From positions 1 through 64,000 of the forward strand of contig JAJXYY010000035.1 in NCBI GenBank assembly GCA_021780315.1: 64,000 bases of DNA, in the 5' to 3' direction. Both the position numbers and the translations under genes were made by a program. The notes under the pieces were generated by a model. That model searched no databases. It worked only from the letters and a program-made list of their open reading frames with translations, and was not told the DNA's origin. Position 1 is the first letter of the stretch; every line of letters begins with the position of its first letter. This document shows positions 1 to 6,846 of the stretch, piece after piece. The stretch comes from Acidobacteriota bacterium (GTDB lineage Bacteria > Acidobacteriota > Terriglobia > Terriglobales > Acidobacteriaceae).

Positions 1-126
1 AGCCAGCAGCTTCACGCCTGGCTCAATACCTACAACTGGCATCGACCCCATGCTAGTCTCAACCAACATCCGCCCATCAGCCGCTCTGGCATCGATCGGA
101 ATAACCTGTTGAGCCACCACAACTAG
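1..126 (+). CDS. IS481-family transposase, C-terminal fragment (cut by window edge)
   Basis: The first 41 codons are open from the window edge to a TAG at 124-126. They read a typical integrase-core tail: WL..YNWHRPHASL, then PPISRSG and NNLL.HN. This YNWHRPH/PPISR signature is the end of the DDE catalytic domain in IS481-type transposases, and IS3 relatives are similar. Only the tail is visible, so it cannot be judged whether the element is intact. The stop codon overlaps, on the opposite strand, the stop codon of the Crp/Fnr-like gene, which leaves no room for a normal right inverted repeat between them. The IS end may therefore lie inside the last codons of that gene, or the element may be truncated. 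Confidence 0.75.
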   Translation, partial: SQQLHAWLNTYNWHRPHASLNQHPPISRSGIDRNNLLSHHN

Positions 127-917
127 CAGTACAACTGTTCCAGCCGCTCTGGCGACGACACCACCATCTCGTCTCCGTCCACCTCTAGCAACCGCTCCAG
201 CTTCAACTGTGTCAGCACCCGGGTCGCTGTCTCTCGCGATACCCCTGCCATCTGGCCTAACTCTTCGTGCGTCAAAGGCATCCGAAATCGCAACACTCCG
301 TCGCCCTGCTCCATCACGGCGGAAGCACTGGTCGCTCCACCAGTCGATGCCCTCCACGGCTGCCTCACCCTCATCTCACTCTCGCTCGGCACCATCGCCC
401 TGCGTCCGGCCGCCATCCGGCCCCAATCCAGCAGAACGCTCGCCAACTTGCCCGCCGCCGAACCCGACAACGCCAGCCGCCGTGCACTCAACACTGCCGA
501 GCCATACTCTCCCGCAACCGCATGGGCCGAGTTCCGCGCCACCCCATCAAACTCCTGCATAAAACGCATAAAATCCGCTCGCGGGATCACCCGAACCTCG
601 CACTCCTCCAGCGCAACTGCCGTCGCTTCGTATCCCGACCCCTTCAGCGCTGCCGCCAGCCCCAGAACATCACCCGGCCCCGCCACTCGCAGCAGCAATA
701 ACCGTCCATCCCGTGACGAGGTCGTCAACTTCACCGTCCCGTCGCACACCACGTACACCCGCTCCGGCATCGCGCCCTCAGCCAGCAGCGTCTCCCGCTC
801 ACGAACCTGCACCTGAGTCCCAATCCGATTCAATCCCCGCAGCGCATTGCCATCCAAGCTGCAAAAACCCTGCGCCCCCCGCACCATGCACTCCACGCAG
901 CTTCGTCGTATGGCCAT
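123..917 (-). CDS. Crp/Fnr-family transcriptional regulator with N-terminal cysteine cluster
   Basis: The 264-residue protein has the Crp/Fnr plan: a cyclic-nucleotide-binding-like beta-roll (residues ~30-140, with GDVLGL near the middle), a long dimerisation helix, and a C-terminal winged helix with LTHEELGQMAGVSRETATRVL, the standard HTH_Crp motif. The N-terminus carries three cysteines spaced C-x2-C-x8-C (CVECMVRGAQGFC), and another lies in the beta-roll (ALEECEV). This resembles the Fe-S ligands of Fnr, although the spacing differs, so oxygen or redox sensing is an inference. The start at 917 (ATG) was chosen because AGGA lies about 8 nt upstream; a GTG at 947 is the alternative. It is divergent from the class II ribonucleotide reductase, an oxygen-independent enzyme. 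The 3' end overlaps the transposase stop by four bases. Confidence 0.88.
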   Translation of the reverse strand: MAIRRSCVECMVRGAQGFCSLDGNALRGLNRIGTQVQVRERETLLAEGAMPERVYVVCDGTVKLTTSSRDGRLLLLRVAGPGDVLGLAAALKGSGYEATAVALEECEVRVIPRADFMRFMQEFDGVARNSAHAVAGEYGSAVLSARRLALSGSAAGKLASVLLDWGRMAAGRRAMVPSESEMRVRQPWRASTGGATSASAVMEQGDGVLRFRMPLTHEELGQMAGVSRETATRVLTQLKLERLLEVDGDEMVVSSPERLEQLYC

Positions 918-1226
918 ACCCTCAATCCTAAACCTATTGCACCCCACCCCACTTTCAAGCTCGCCGCTCTACACCGCACTCACTCGACTCGATTTCCTGC
1001 TTTTCCTCTGTCATCCACACCCGTTGCACCACTCCTGCACCTTGTCCTGAGCCCCGCGCACGCCTACCCTCCTATCAGAGCTGCATTTCTCGTGTGAGAA
1101 ATGACCGCACCAGCGCAACGAATCCCCGCCTCTATTGCGCTCATCCGAACTCTTCCACAGCTCTTGCGCCGATTTTTACCCACGACCATGCAAAATTACG
1201 CATAAATAGAGGTATTCGCATGGGTA
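918..1226. other. Divergent intergenic region between regulator and nrdJ
   Basis: This stretch of about 300 bases has no supportable gene. It contains the perfect 8-bp inverted repeat at 1084-1103 (listed separately) and becomes AT-richer toward the nrdJ promoter (around 1190-1225). No second NrdR-type box could be recognised upstream of the one at 1227. I see no cobalamin-riboswitch core elements. Confidence 0.5.
1084..1103. promoter_or_regulatory. Perfect inverted repeat, possible regulator-binding site or hairpin
   Basis: CATTTCTC, then GTGT, then GAGAAATG: a perfect 8-bp inverted repeat with a 4-nt spacer. It sits in the divergent region between the Crp/Fnr-like gene (start 917) and the nrdJ promoter (about 1250). 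It does not match the canonical Crp (TGTGA-N6-TCACA) or Fnr (TTGAT-N4-ATCAA) boxes closely. It could be an operator for the neighbouring regulator or simply a stem-loop. Its function is unproven. Confidence 0.4.
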
Positions 1227-1242
1227 ACACAATATGTTGTGC
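1227..1242 (+). promoter_or_regulatory. NrdR box upstream of nrdJ
   Basis: ACACAATATGTTGTGC matches the known NrdR-box consensus (ACAC-W-ATAT-V-T-W-GTGT) at all but the last position. NrdR is the Zn-finger/ATP-cone repressor of ribonucleotide reductase genes. The box ends 7 nt before a TTGACA -35 element, directly upstream of the class II RNR. NrdR boxes usually come in pairs; I do not see a clear second copy. Confidence 0.75.
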
Positions 1243-1249
1243 TTTATAC

Positions 1250-1278
1250 TTGACATACCCCATAGGGGACGGTACTTT
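1250..1278 (+). promoter_or_regulatory. Sigma70-type promoter of nrdJ
   Basis: TTGACA at 1250-1255 is a perfect -35. It is followed by a 17-nt spacer and TACTTT at 1273-1278 (-10, four of six matches). Transcription would start near 1285, giving a leader of about 230 nt before the nrdJ start codon. The NrdR box abuts the upstream side of this promoter, the expected place for repression. Confidence 0.55.
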
Positions 1279-1515
1279 CACGATTGCAACGTCCCCCAGG
1301 AAATACCAACACATGCGGTTAGTACCAGCTTTCTAGCCCTGAACGTAGCCGAAGCAACTCTACCGGCTCCCCTGTCAGCGCTCAAAGAACTCGGACCTCT
1401 AGACCTCGGCCCTTCCTCTGGAGCACGTTCCTCCAGACTCAGCAGCAAAGCAAGGTATCGCAACGTGAAGTTTCACCATCAGAATTCAAGCAGACTCAAG
1501 AAGGAGCATCTCCCC

Positions 1516-4500
1516 ATGGCAACCATCCCCAACCAGACCACCAGCACGGGCGCCCCCCAGCACTCTGAGGCATCCTTCCCAACCTCCCACGCCCCCGGCC
1601 TCTCCTTCTCCCGTCACTTCACCCGCCCCGGTGTCTCTCCCTACGACGAAGTCGTCTGGGAACTCCGCGACGCCATCATTCAGGACTACAAGGGCAAGAC
1701 CATCTTCGAGCAGAAAAACGTCGAGGTCCCTGCCGACTGGTCCATGACTGCCACCAACATCGTCGCGTCCAAGTACCTCCACGGCCTCAATGGCACCGCC
1801 GAGCGCGAGTCTGGTGTCCGCGCTCTCATCACCCGTGTCGCAGAGTCCATCCGCGATTGGGGCATCCGCGACGGATACTTCGCCTCGGCCGAGGATGCCG
1901 CCACTTTCTACGCCGAACTCGCCCACCTCCTCCTTCATCAGAAGGTCGCCTTCAACTCTCCCGTCTGGTTCAACGTAGGCTGCGATCGCCTCGAGCCCAA
2001 CTCCGACGCCCAGAACTGGCACTGGAACGCTACCTCCGGAAAGATTGAGTTCTCCGTCACCGGCTACTCCAAGCCCCAGTGCTCCGCCTGCTTCATCAAC
2101 TCCGTCCAGGACTCCCTCGACTCCATCCTTACCCTTGCCAAGACCGAAGGCATGCTCTTCAAGTGGGGCTCCGGCGCAGGTTCCAACCTCTCCAACATCC
2201 GCGGCTCCATGGAGACCCTCAGCGGCGGCGGAACAGCCTCCGGCCCACTCTCCTTCATGCGCGGATTCGACGCCTTCGCCGGAGTCATCAAGTCCGGCGG
2301 CAAAACCCGCCGCGCGGCCAAGATGGTAGTCCTCAACATCGATCACCCGGATATCGAAGACTTTATCGAGTGCAAGGTCAAGGAAGAGGAGAAAGCCTGG
2401 CACCTCGTTCAGGCCGGCTACGATGGCTCCGGCCCCGACTCTGAGGCATACAGCTCCATCTTCTTCCAGAACGCAAACAACTCCGTCCGCGTCACCGACG
2501 AGTTCATGCAGGCCGTTGAGAATGATGGCACCTTCACCACCCGCACCGTCAAAGGCAGATTGCCCGTCAAGGAATACCGCGCCCGCGACCTCATGCACAA
2601 GATCGCCGAAGCCACCTGGCAGTGCGGCGATCCAGGAATGCAGTACGACACTACGATCAACCGCTGGCACACCTCCAAGAACACCGCCCGCATCAACGCC
2701 TCCAATCCTTGCTCGGAGTACATGTTCCTCGACGACTCCGCCTGCAACCTCGCCAGCTTCAACCTGCTCAAGTTCCTCACCCCCGGTGGCCAGTTCGATA
2801 TCAACAGCTACCGCCACGCTATCTCCATCCTCACTACTGCGATGGAAATCATCGTGGACTCGGCCGGTTACCCCACCGAGATGATCGCCAAGAACTCCCA
2901 TGACTATCGTCCCCTCGGCCTCGGTTACGCCAACCTCGGTGCCCTCCTCATGGCCTTCGGTCTTCCCTACGACTCCGATGCCGGACGCGACTTCGCCGGT
3001 ACCCTCACCGCCATCCTCTGCGGCGATGCCTACTGGCAGTCTGCCCGCATAGCCGAAGCCTGCAAGCCCCTCGGCGCAGCCACCCCACTCACCCAGCAGG
3101 CCCACATCGAAGGCGGCGCCTGCCCCGGCTTCTATGTCAATCGCGAGCCCTTCCTCGACGTCATCCGCATGCACCGCGCGGAAGTCAACAAGATCGGTAA
3201 ATCTAAATCATCCGCCGAGCCATTCGTCGTACCCCAGCTCGACACCCTCATCGCCGCCGCCACCCACGCCTGGGACGGAGCCCTCGCCCACGGCGAGAAG
3301 TTCGGCTACAGAAACTCTCAGGTCACCGTCCTCGCCCCCACCGGAACCATCGGCTTCATGATGGATTGCGACACCACCGGCGTCGAGCCCGATCTCGCCC
3401 TCGTCAAGTACAAGAAGCTCGTCGGCGGCGGCATGATCAAGATCGTCAACAACACTGTCCCCAGCGCCCTCATCAAGCTCGGCTACTCCGAGGACGCCAT
3501 GAACGCCATCGTCTCCTACATCGACGCCACCGGAACCATCGAAGGCGCCCCCGGCATCCGTCAGGAGCACCTCGCCGTCTTCGATTGCTCCTTCAAGCCA
3601 GCCAAGGGCACCCGCAGCATCTCCTACATGGGCCACATCAAGATGATGGGTGCTGCCCAGCCTTTCCTCTCCGGCGCCATCTCCAAAACCGTCAACCTCC
3701 CCCAGGACTGCTCCGTCGAAGACATCGCGGAAGCCTACCTCGAAAGCTGGCGGCAGGGCATCAAGGCCGTAGCCATCTACCGCGACAACTCCAAGGGAAC
3801 CCAGCCACTCAACGTCTCCGCCCAGACCGAAGCCGATGGCAAGAAGAGCACCAAGGCCATCGCACCGGCCAGCGCCGCAGAGATCGAGCAGGCCATCACC
3901 ACAGCCAAGGCCGCCGACTCCCTTCGCATCGCCGCCCTCGAAGCCCAACTGCAGAAGATCGCCGATGCCGCACTTCAGAACAGTGACTCCGTCGACGCCA
4001 AGTCACCACCCCGCGCCGTACGCCATCGCCTCCCCGCGGAGCGCGCCTCCGTCACCCACAAGTTCGGCATCGCCGGACACGAGGGCTACATCACCGTAGG
4101 CCTCTACCCCAACGGACAGCCTGGTGAAATTTTCATCCGCATGGCCAAGGAAGGCTCCACTGTCTCCGGACTCATGGACTCCTTCGCCACCGCTGTCTCG
4201 CTCGCCCTCCAGCACGGCGTCCCCCTCCGCGTCCTCTGCGAGAAGTTCGCCCACTCCCGCTTCGAGCCCTCCGGATGGACCGGCAACACCGAGATCGGAT
4301 ACGCCAAGTCCATCATGGATTACATCTTCCGCTGGATCCAGATCCGCTTCCTCTCCGGACACCAGCTCGACCTCTTCGCCGGACTCCAGCCAGCCACCAG
4401 CGTCCCCCTCGCCGGAACTGTCTCCAGCCCAGCCAACACCGTCAATCTCGCCGCACCCTCAGCCGCCGACCTGAACTCGTTCTCTGAACCCACAGAGTCC

Positions 4501-4764
4501 CCCTTCACCTCCACCAACCAGGACTCCCTCTACGACCGCACCGCGCCCCAGCAAGGAATCGCTCCCGACCTGAGCGCCGCCAACGACCTTACTCTCAACC
4601 CGCTCTCCACCGAAGACCGCGGCATCTACCACGCAGCCGACGCCATGAAGTCCATGTACGACATGGGCGACGCACCCTCCTGCGCCACCTGCGGAGCCAT
4701 CATGACCCGCTCCGGCTCCTGCTACCGCTGCATGTCCTGCGGCTCCACCAGCGGCTGCAGCTAA
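1516..4764 (+). CDS. nrdJ: Adenosylcobalamin-dependent (class II) ribonucleoside-diphosphate reductase
   Basis: Reduces ribonucleotides to deoxyribonucleotides using adenosylcobalamin to generate the thiyl radical; cytosolic and oxygen-independent. The 1082-residue protein shows the RNR barrel motifs: SACFIN (redox cysteine), KWGSGAGSNLSNIRG, NPCSEYMFLDDSACNLASFNL (NPCSE holds the radical-site cysteine) and APTGTIGFMMDCDTTGVEPD. The last ~25 residues carry a cysteine-rich CATCG..CYRCMSCG tail, the zinc-ribbon/redox-relay end of large NrdJ enzymes. The ATG at 1516 was chosen because AAGGAG lies 9 nt upstream and the following residues (MATIPNQTT) start the usual disordered N-terminus; the frame stays open to 1234 but lacks similarity there. 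An NrdR-type box precedes the promoter. A transposon-like element begins 27 nt after the stop codon. Confidence 0.95.
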   Translation: MATIPNQTTSTGAPQHSEASFPTSHAPGLSFSRHFTRPGVSPYDEVVWELRDAIIQDYKGKTIFEQKNVEVPADWSMTATNIVASKYLHGLNGTAERESGVRALITRVAESIRDWGIRDGYFASAEDAATFYAELAHLLLHQKVAFNSPVWFNVGCDRLEPNSDAQNWHWNATSGKIEFSVTGYSKPQCSACFINSVQDSLDSILTLAKTEGMLFKWGSGAGSNLSNIRGSMETLSGGGTASGPLSFMRGFDAFAGVIKSGGKTRRAAKMVVLNIDHPDIEDFIECKVKEEEKAWHLVQAGYDGSGPDSEAYSSIFFQNANNSVRVTDEFMQAVENDGTFTTRTVKGRLPVKEYRARDLMHKIAEATWQCGDPGMQYDTTINRWHTSKNTARINASNPCSEYMFLDDSACNLASFNLLKFLTPGGQFDINSYRHAISILTTAMEIIVDSAGYPTEMIAKNSHDYRPLGLGYANLGALLMAFGLPYDSDAGRDFAGTLTAILCGDAYWQSARIAEACKPLGAATPLTQQAHIEGGACPGFYVNREPFLDVIRMHRAEVNKIGKSKSSAEPFVVPQLDTLIAAATHAWDGALAHGEKFGYRNSQVTVLAPTGTIGFMMDCDTTGVEPDLALVKYKKLVGGGMIKIVNNTVPSALIKLGYSEDAMNAIVSYIDATGTIEGAPGIRQEHLAVFDCSFKPAKGTRSISYMGHIKMMGAAQPFLSGAISKTVNLPQDCSVEDIAEAYLESWRQGIKAVAIYRDNSKGTQPLNVSAQTEADGKKSTKAIAPASAAEIEQAITTAKAADSLRIAALEAQLQKIADAALQNSDSVDAKSPPRAVRHRLPAERASVTHKFGIAGHEGYITVGLYPNGQPGEIFIRMAKEGSTVSGLMDSFATAVSLALQHGVPLRVLCEKFAHSRFEPSGWTGNTEIGYAKSIMDYIFRWIQIRFLSGHQLDLFAGLQPATSVPLAGTVSSPANTVNLAAPSAADLNSFSEPTESPFTSTNQDSLYDRTAPQQGIAPDLSAANDLTLNPLSTEDRGIYHAADAMKSMYDMGDAPSCATCGAIMTRSGSCYRCMSCGSTSGCS

Positions 4765-4801
4765 CCGTCAACCACATTGCCAACCAGGGCCTGTGTGGGG
4801 A

Positions 4802-4862
4802 GACGCACAAGGCTAGAGTTTTACTCCATAAGTCTAAAGTCGACACCCCATAAGGCTAAAGT
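4802..4862 (+). repeat. Left-end array of three ~21-bp subterminal repeats
   Basis: Three direct copies of a 13-bp core: ACAAGGCTAGAGT (4807-4819), ATAAGTCTAAAGT (4828-4840) and ATAAGGCTAAAGT (4850-4862), spaced 21 and 22 bp. The same core recurs, inverted, four times near 12.1-12.2 kb. The geometry matches arrays of transposase-binding sites in Tn7-type ends. Confidence 0.75.
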
Positions 4863-4875
4863 CCTTATGGGGTGT
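4843..4875. terminator. Perfect 13-bp stem-loop, terminator-like
   Basis: ACACCCCATAAGG (4843-4855), loop CTAAAGT, CCTTATGGGGTGT (4863-4875), followed by GTTTCTT. It uses the third subterminal repeat as its left arm and may stop transcription from nrdJ and from the outward-facing pseudogene. The tail is only weakly T-rich. Confidence 0.5.
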
Positions 4876-4945
4876 GTTTCTTGCGGATTATGCTGCCACA
4901 CCATCCCAGACTTCGTTAGTTGGCTGTCTTCTATAGCTATAGCGG

Positions 4946-5389
4946 CTAGTCGCAGTCCTCATCATCTGTCTTCGCATCTTCCTCCCCGACAGGCTCGCCC
5001 GCGGCGACAGCTTGCTTGCCCATTGCCTGTTCGACGAGGTTCAACAACGTGGCCTTACGGTCTTGAAAAAGCCTGTAAAGTCGTCGGTGCGTAGGAAGCT
5101 CGGCGAGATAAGGTGCGTTTACAGTATGGCGTCGATCGCGGCGGGTTGGAGTTGGACCGCCTTGTCGCTCTGAAGCTGCTCCAAATAAGCCGACGGCGCT
5201 TTGCCGCCAATTTTCCGGTTCGCTTTGTCGGAGATCGCTGTCTTGTTCACAATGGAGTTGAATACTCGCGCAAAGTTTCTCCTTGTAGAAGGAACTCTTT
5301 AGAATCAAGATGGCGTAATTCACGTCACAGCGACTCGCTTGAAAGTTCTCTCGGGCCAATCGCTGGCAACCGCATCGCACGACTTTCAC
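4946..5389 (-). pseudogene. Decayed C-terminal fragment of a DUF262 (GmrSD-like) protein
   Basis: Read on the minus strand with two frame changes and one in-frame stop, this stretch gives a coherent tail: YAILILKSSFYKEKL, then ARVFNSIVNKTAISDKANRK, GGKAPSAYLEQLQ, AAIDAIL-stop-THLISP, FLRTDDFTGFFK, then DRKATLLNLVEQAMGKQ. The NKT.IS.K.NR.IGG.APS.YL ... HLI.P..LR.DDF..F...R...LL.LIE.AMGK pattern is the C-terminal end of DUF262 proteins, the family containing GmrSD type IV restriction enzymes. The conventional reading frame here is only a patchwork of shifted pieces. The remnant lies just inside the left end of the mobile element and points outward. The family assignment is from memory of the motif, not a search. 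Confidence 0.65.
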
Positions 5390-5553
5390 TGAGAAGAGTG
5401 AGCTTTGACAAAGTCAATTTGACCTGAGGTTCCGACCGTGCGGAATCGACAGTCGCCGCCATCTGCAGCGTCATCTCTCATTCAGTAGAATTGCTAGTAA
5501 CCATGAAAACATGGGCATGACGCGACGACGTATCCTATTGTTGGACCTATAGC
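5390..5553. other. Intergenic region upstream of the LacI-family gene
   Basis: No gene is recognisable. It probably holds more of the decayed DUF262 gene at its left side and the promoter of the regulator at its right side. A TTGACA occurs at 5405-5410 but has no convincing -10 partner. Confidence 0.35.
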
Positions 5554-6654
5554 ATGGCTCTCAAAACAAATACATCGGGTGACAAACCGAAGTCCGGTAT
5601 TAAGGCGATTGCTGAGGCACTAGGAATTTCGATTGCAACGGTCGACCGTGCACTTCATAATCGCGGAAGAATCAGTGCGGAGACCCGTACTCGTGTCCTT
5701 CGCATGGCAGAGCGATTGGAATATCAGCCAAATCTCGCTGCACGGGATCTGAAACTGAATCGTCACTTTACTGTTTCCGTAAATCTTCCCATAGGTAGGT
5801 CATTCTTTGATCGCTTACGAGCAGGCGTACTGGAAGGCGCATCGCCATTTCGCTCAACATTGAAAATTGAGGTCCGCAATTTCACGCGAACTCAGGATCA
5901 TAGTCGTGAACTGGAAAGCATTAAGAATGCTATTGATGCGCAGGTAAACGGCATCATTACTGCCCCACCAAATACCCCGCAGATGGCAGACCTGGTAAGA
6001 AGAGCCAAGGAAAAAGTGATACCGATCATCTATATTTCGACCGATGCGCCAGAGTCGGGACGACTGTCTGCGGTAACAGCTTATCCCTTTAACTGCGGGG
6101 CCATGGCAGCTGAGGTGCTTGCTCCCTACATGCAAAAGCAAGGCTCCATCGCTGTTCTTGCGGGGGATCTTGAAAACCTCAATCAGAGTGAAAAGCTTCG
6201 TGGATTCCGGACTGCTCTCTCCCAGACTTCGCCAGAACTTGCCGTTGCGTCCGTTATTGAAGCACGGGATGATCCAAATGAGGTTTACCAACAGACGTGT
6301 CGGCTCTTGCAGACTGTACGAAATTTAAGCGCACTTTACATAGCCACTTCGACCTCGGTCCCCGCCCTTGCAGCTCTGCAGGATGCCGGTCGACTAGGCA
6401 GTGTTTTCGTTGTGACCACCGATCTTTTCCCCGGCTTGGTGCGCTTTATCCGTGATGGCGCAGTAAAGGCTACTGTGTTTCAGTGCCCCGAAGAACAGGG
6501 AAGCATTGCGATACAGACGATGTTTCGGTACTTGTCGGAAGGCATTGTGCCGCCTCCTTCCATCGGGGTCATTCCGCAGCTAATAATCCGAAGTAACCTC
6601 GATCTCTACTCGAAGAACCTGGAAGACGTGGCACAGCCGAATAGTCGTCTCTAA
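5554..6654 (+). CDS. LacI-family transcriptional regulator
   Basis: The 366-residue repressor-type protein has an N-terminal LacI HTH (residues ~15-65: IKAIAEALGISIATVDRALHNRGRIS) with the hinge helix at YQPNLAARDLK. A periplasmic-binding-protein-like ligand domain of the sugar-binding type follows, with GIITAPP, PIIYISTDAP and a C-terminal VTTDLFP strand. It very likely senses a sugar or sugar derivative. It is encoded directly upstream of, and co-directional with, the TonB-dependent receptor, whose promoter region carries a LacI-type operator (6778-6797). This suggests local control of the receptor and sulfatase. The effector is unknown. Base composition is lower in GC than in the flanking chromosome, in keeping with acquisition on the surrounding element. 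Confidence 0.92.
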   Translation: MALKTNTSGDKPKSGIKAIAEALGISIATVDRALHNRGRISAETRTRVLRMAERLEYQPNLAARDLKLNRHFTVSVNLPIGRSFFDRLRAGVLEGASPFRSTLKIEVRNFTRTQDHSRELESIKNAIDAQVNGIITAPPNTPQMADLVRRAKEKVIPIIYISTDAPESGRLSAVTAYPFNCGAMAAEVLAPYMQKQGSIAVLAGDLENLNQSEKLRGFRTALSQTSPELAVASVIEARDDPNEVYQQTCRLLQTVRNLSALYIATSTSVPALAALQDAGRLGSVFVVTTDLFPGLVRFIRDGAVKATVFQCPEEQGSIAIQTMFRYLSEGIVPPPSIGVIPQLIIRSNLDLYSKNLEDVAQPNSRL

Positions 6655-6750
6655 CTCTCGTACGAAATTTATTTGACAATCAATTTTCTTTTGCGGTAAC
6701 GTACCCTCTCGAAGCACAAAACAACTCTAAGGCGGGTAAGGACATTCGTC

Positions 6751-6780
6751 TTTACAGGTCTTCAATAGCTTTTCTTTAAA
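6751..6780 (+). promoter_or_regulatory. Probable promoter of the TonB-dependent receptor gene
   Basis: TTTACA at 6751-6756 and TTTAAA at 6775-6780 with an 18-nt spacer. The -10 overlaps the left arm of the LacI-type operator, a standard arrangement for repression. A TTGACA at 6673 with TAACGT at 6697 is an alternative promoter further upstream. Confidence 0.4.
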
Positions 6781-6797
6781 TGTATGCGGTTACATTT
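6778..6797. promoter_or_regulatory. LacI-family operator
   Basis: A 7-bp perfect inverted repeat, AAATGTA and TACATTT, separated by TGCGGT. The core TGTA-N6-TACA with a central CG is the classic shape of LacI-family operators. It overlaps the likely promoter 50 nt upstream of the receptor start codon and is the natural target for the regulator encoded at 5554-6654. Confidence 0.65.
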
Positions 6798-6846
6798 ACG
6801 GCGGATGCCTTGTGAGTATCGAGTAACAATTTCAGGAGGAAGCGTG

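Noticed and set aside
1196-1213. Second NrdR box upstream of the first
   Set aside because: ACGCATAAATAGAGGT at 1198 matches the consensus at fewer than half the positions.
1279-1515. Cobalamin riboswitch in the leader of the B12-dependent RNR
   Set aside because: The leader is long enough, but I could not find the B12-box or the conserved riboswitch core; NrdR-type control is the better-supported explanation.
1486-3174. 562-residue open frame on the minus strand inside nrdJ
   Set aside because: Antisense shadow of a high-GC gene: Gly/Val/Asp-rich composition with no domain and no independent start signal.
4843-4875. Treating the 4.8-kb hairpin only as the nrdJ terminator
   Set aside because: Its arms include a copy of the transposon subterminal repeat that recurs at 12.2 kb, so it is primarily part of the element end.
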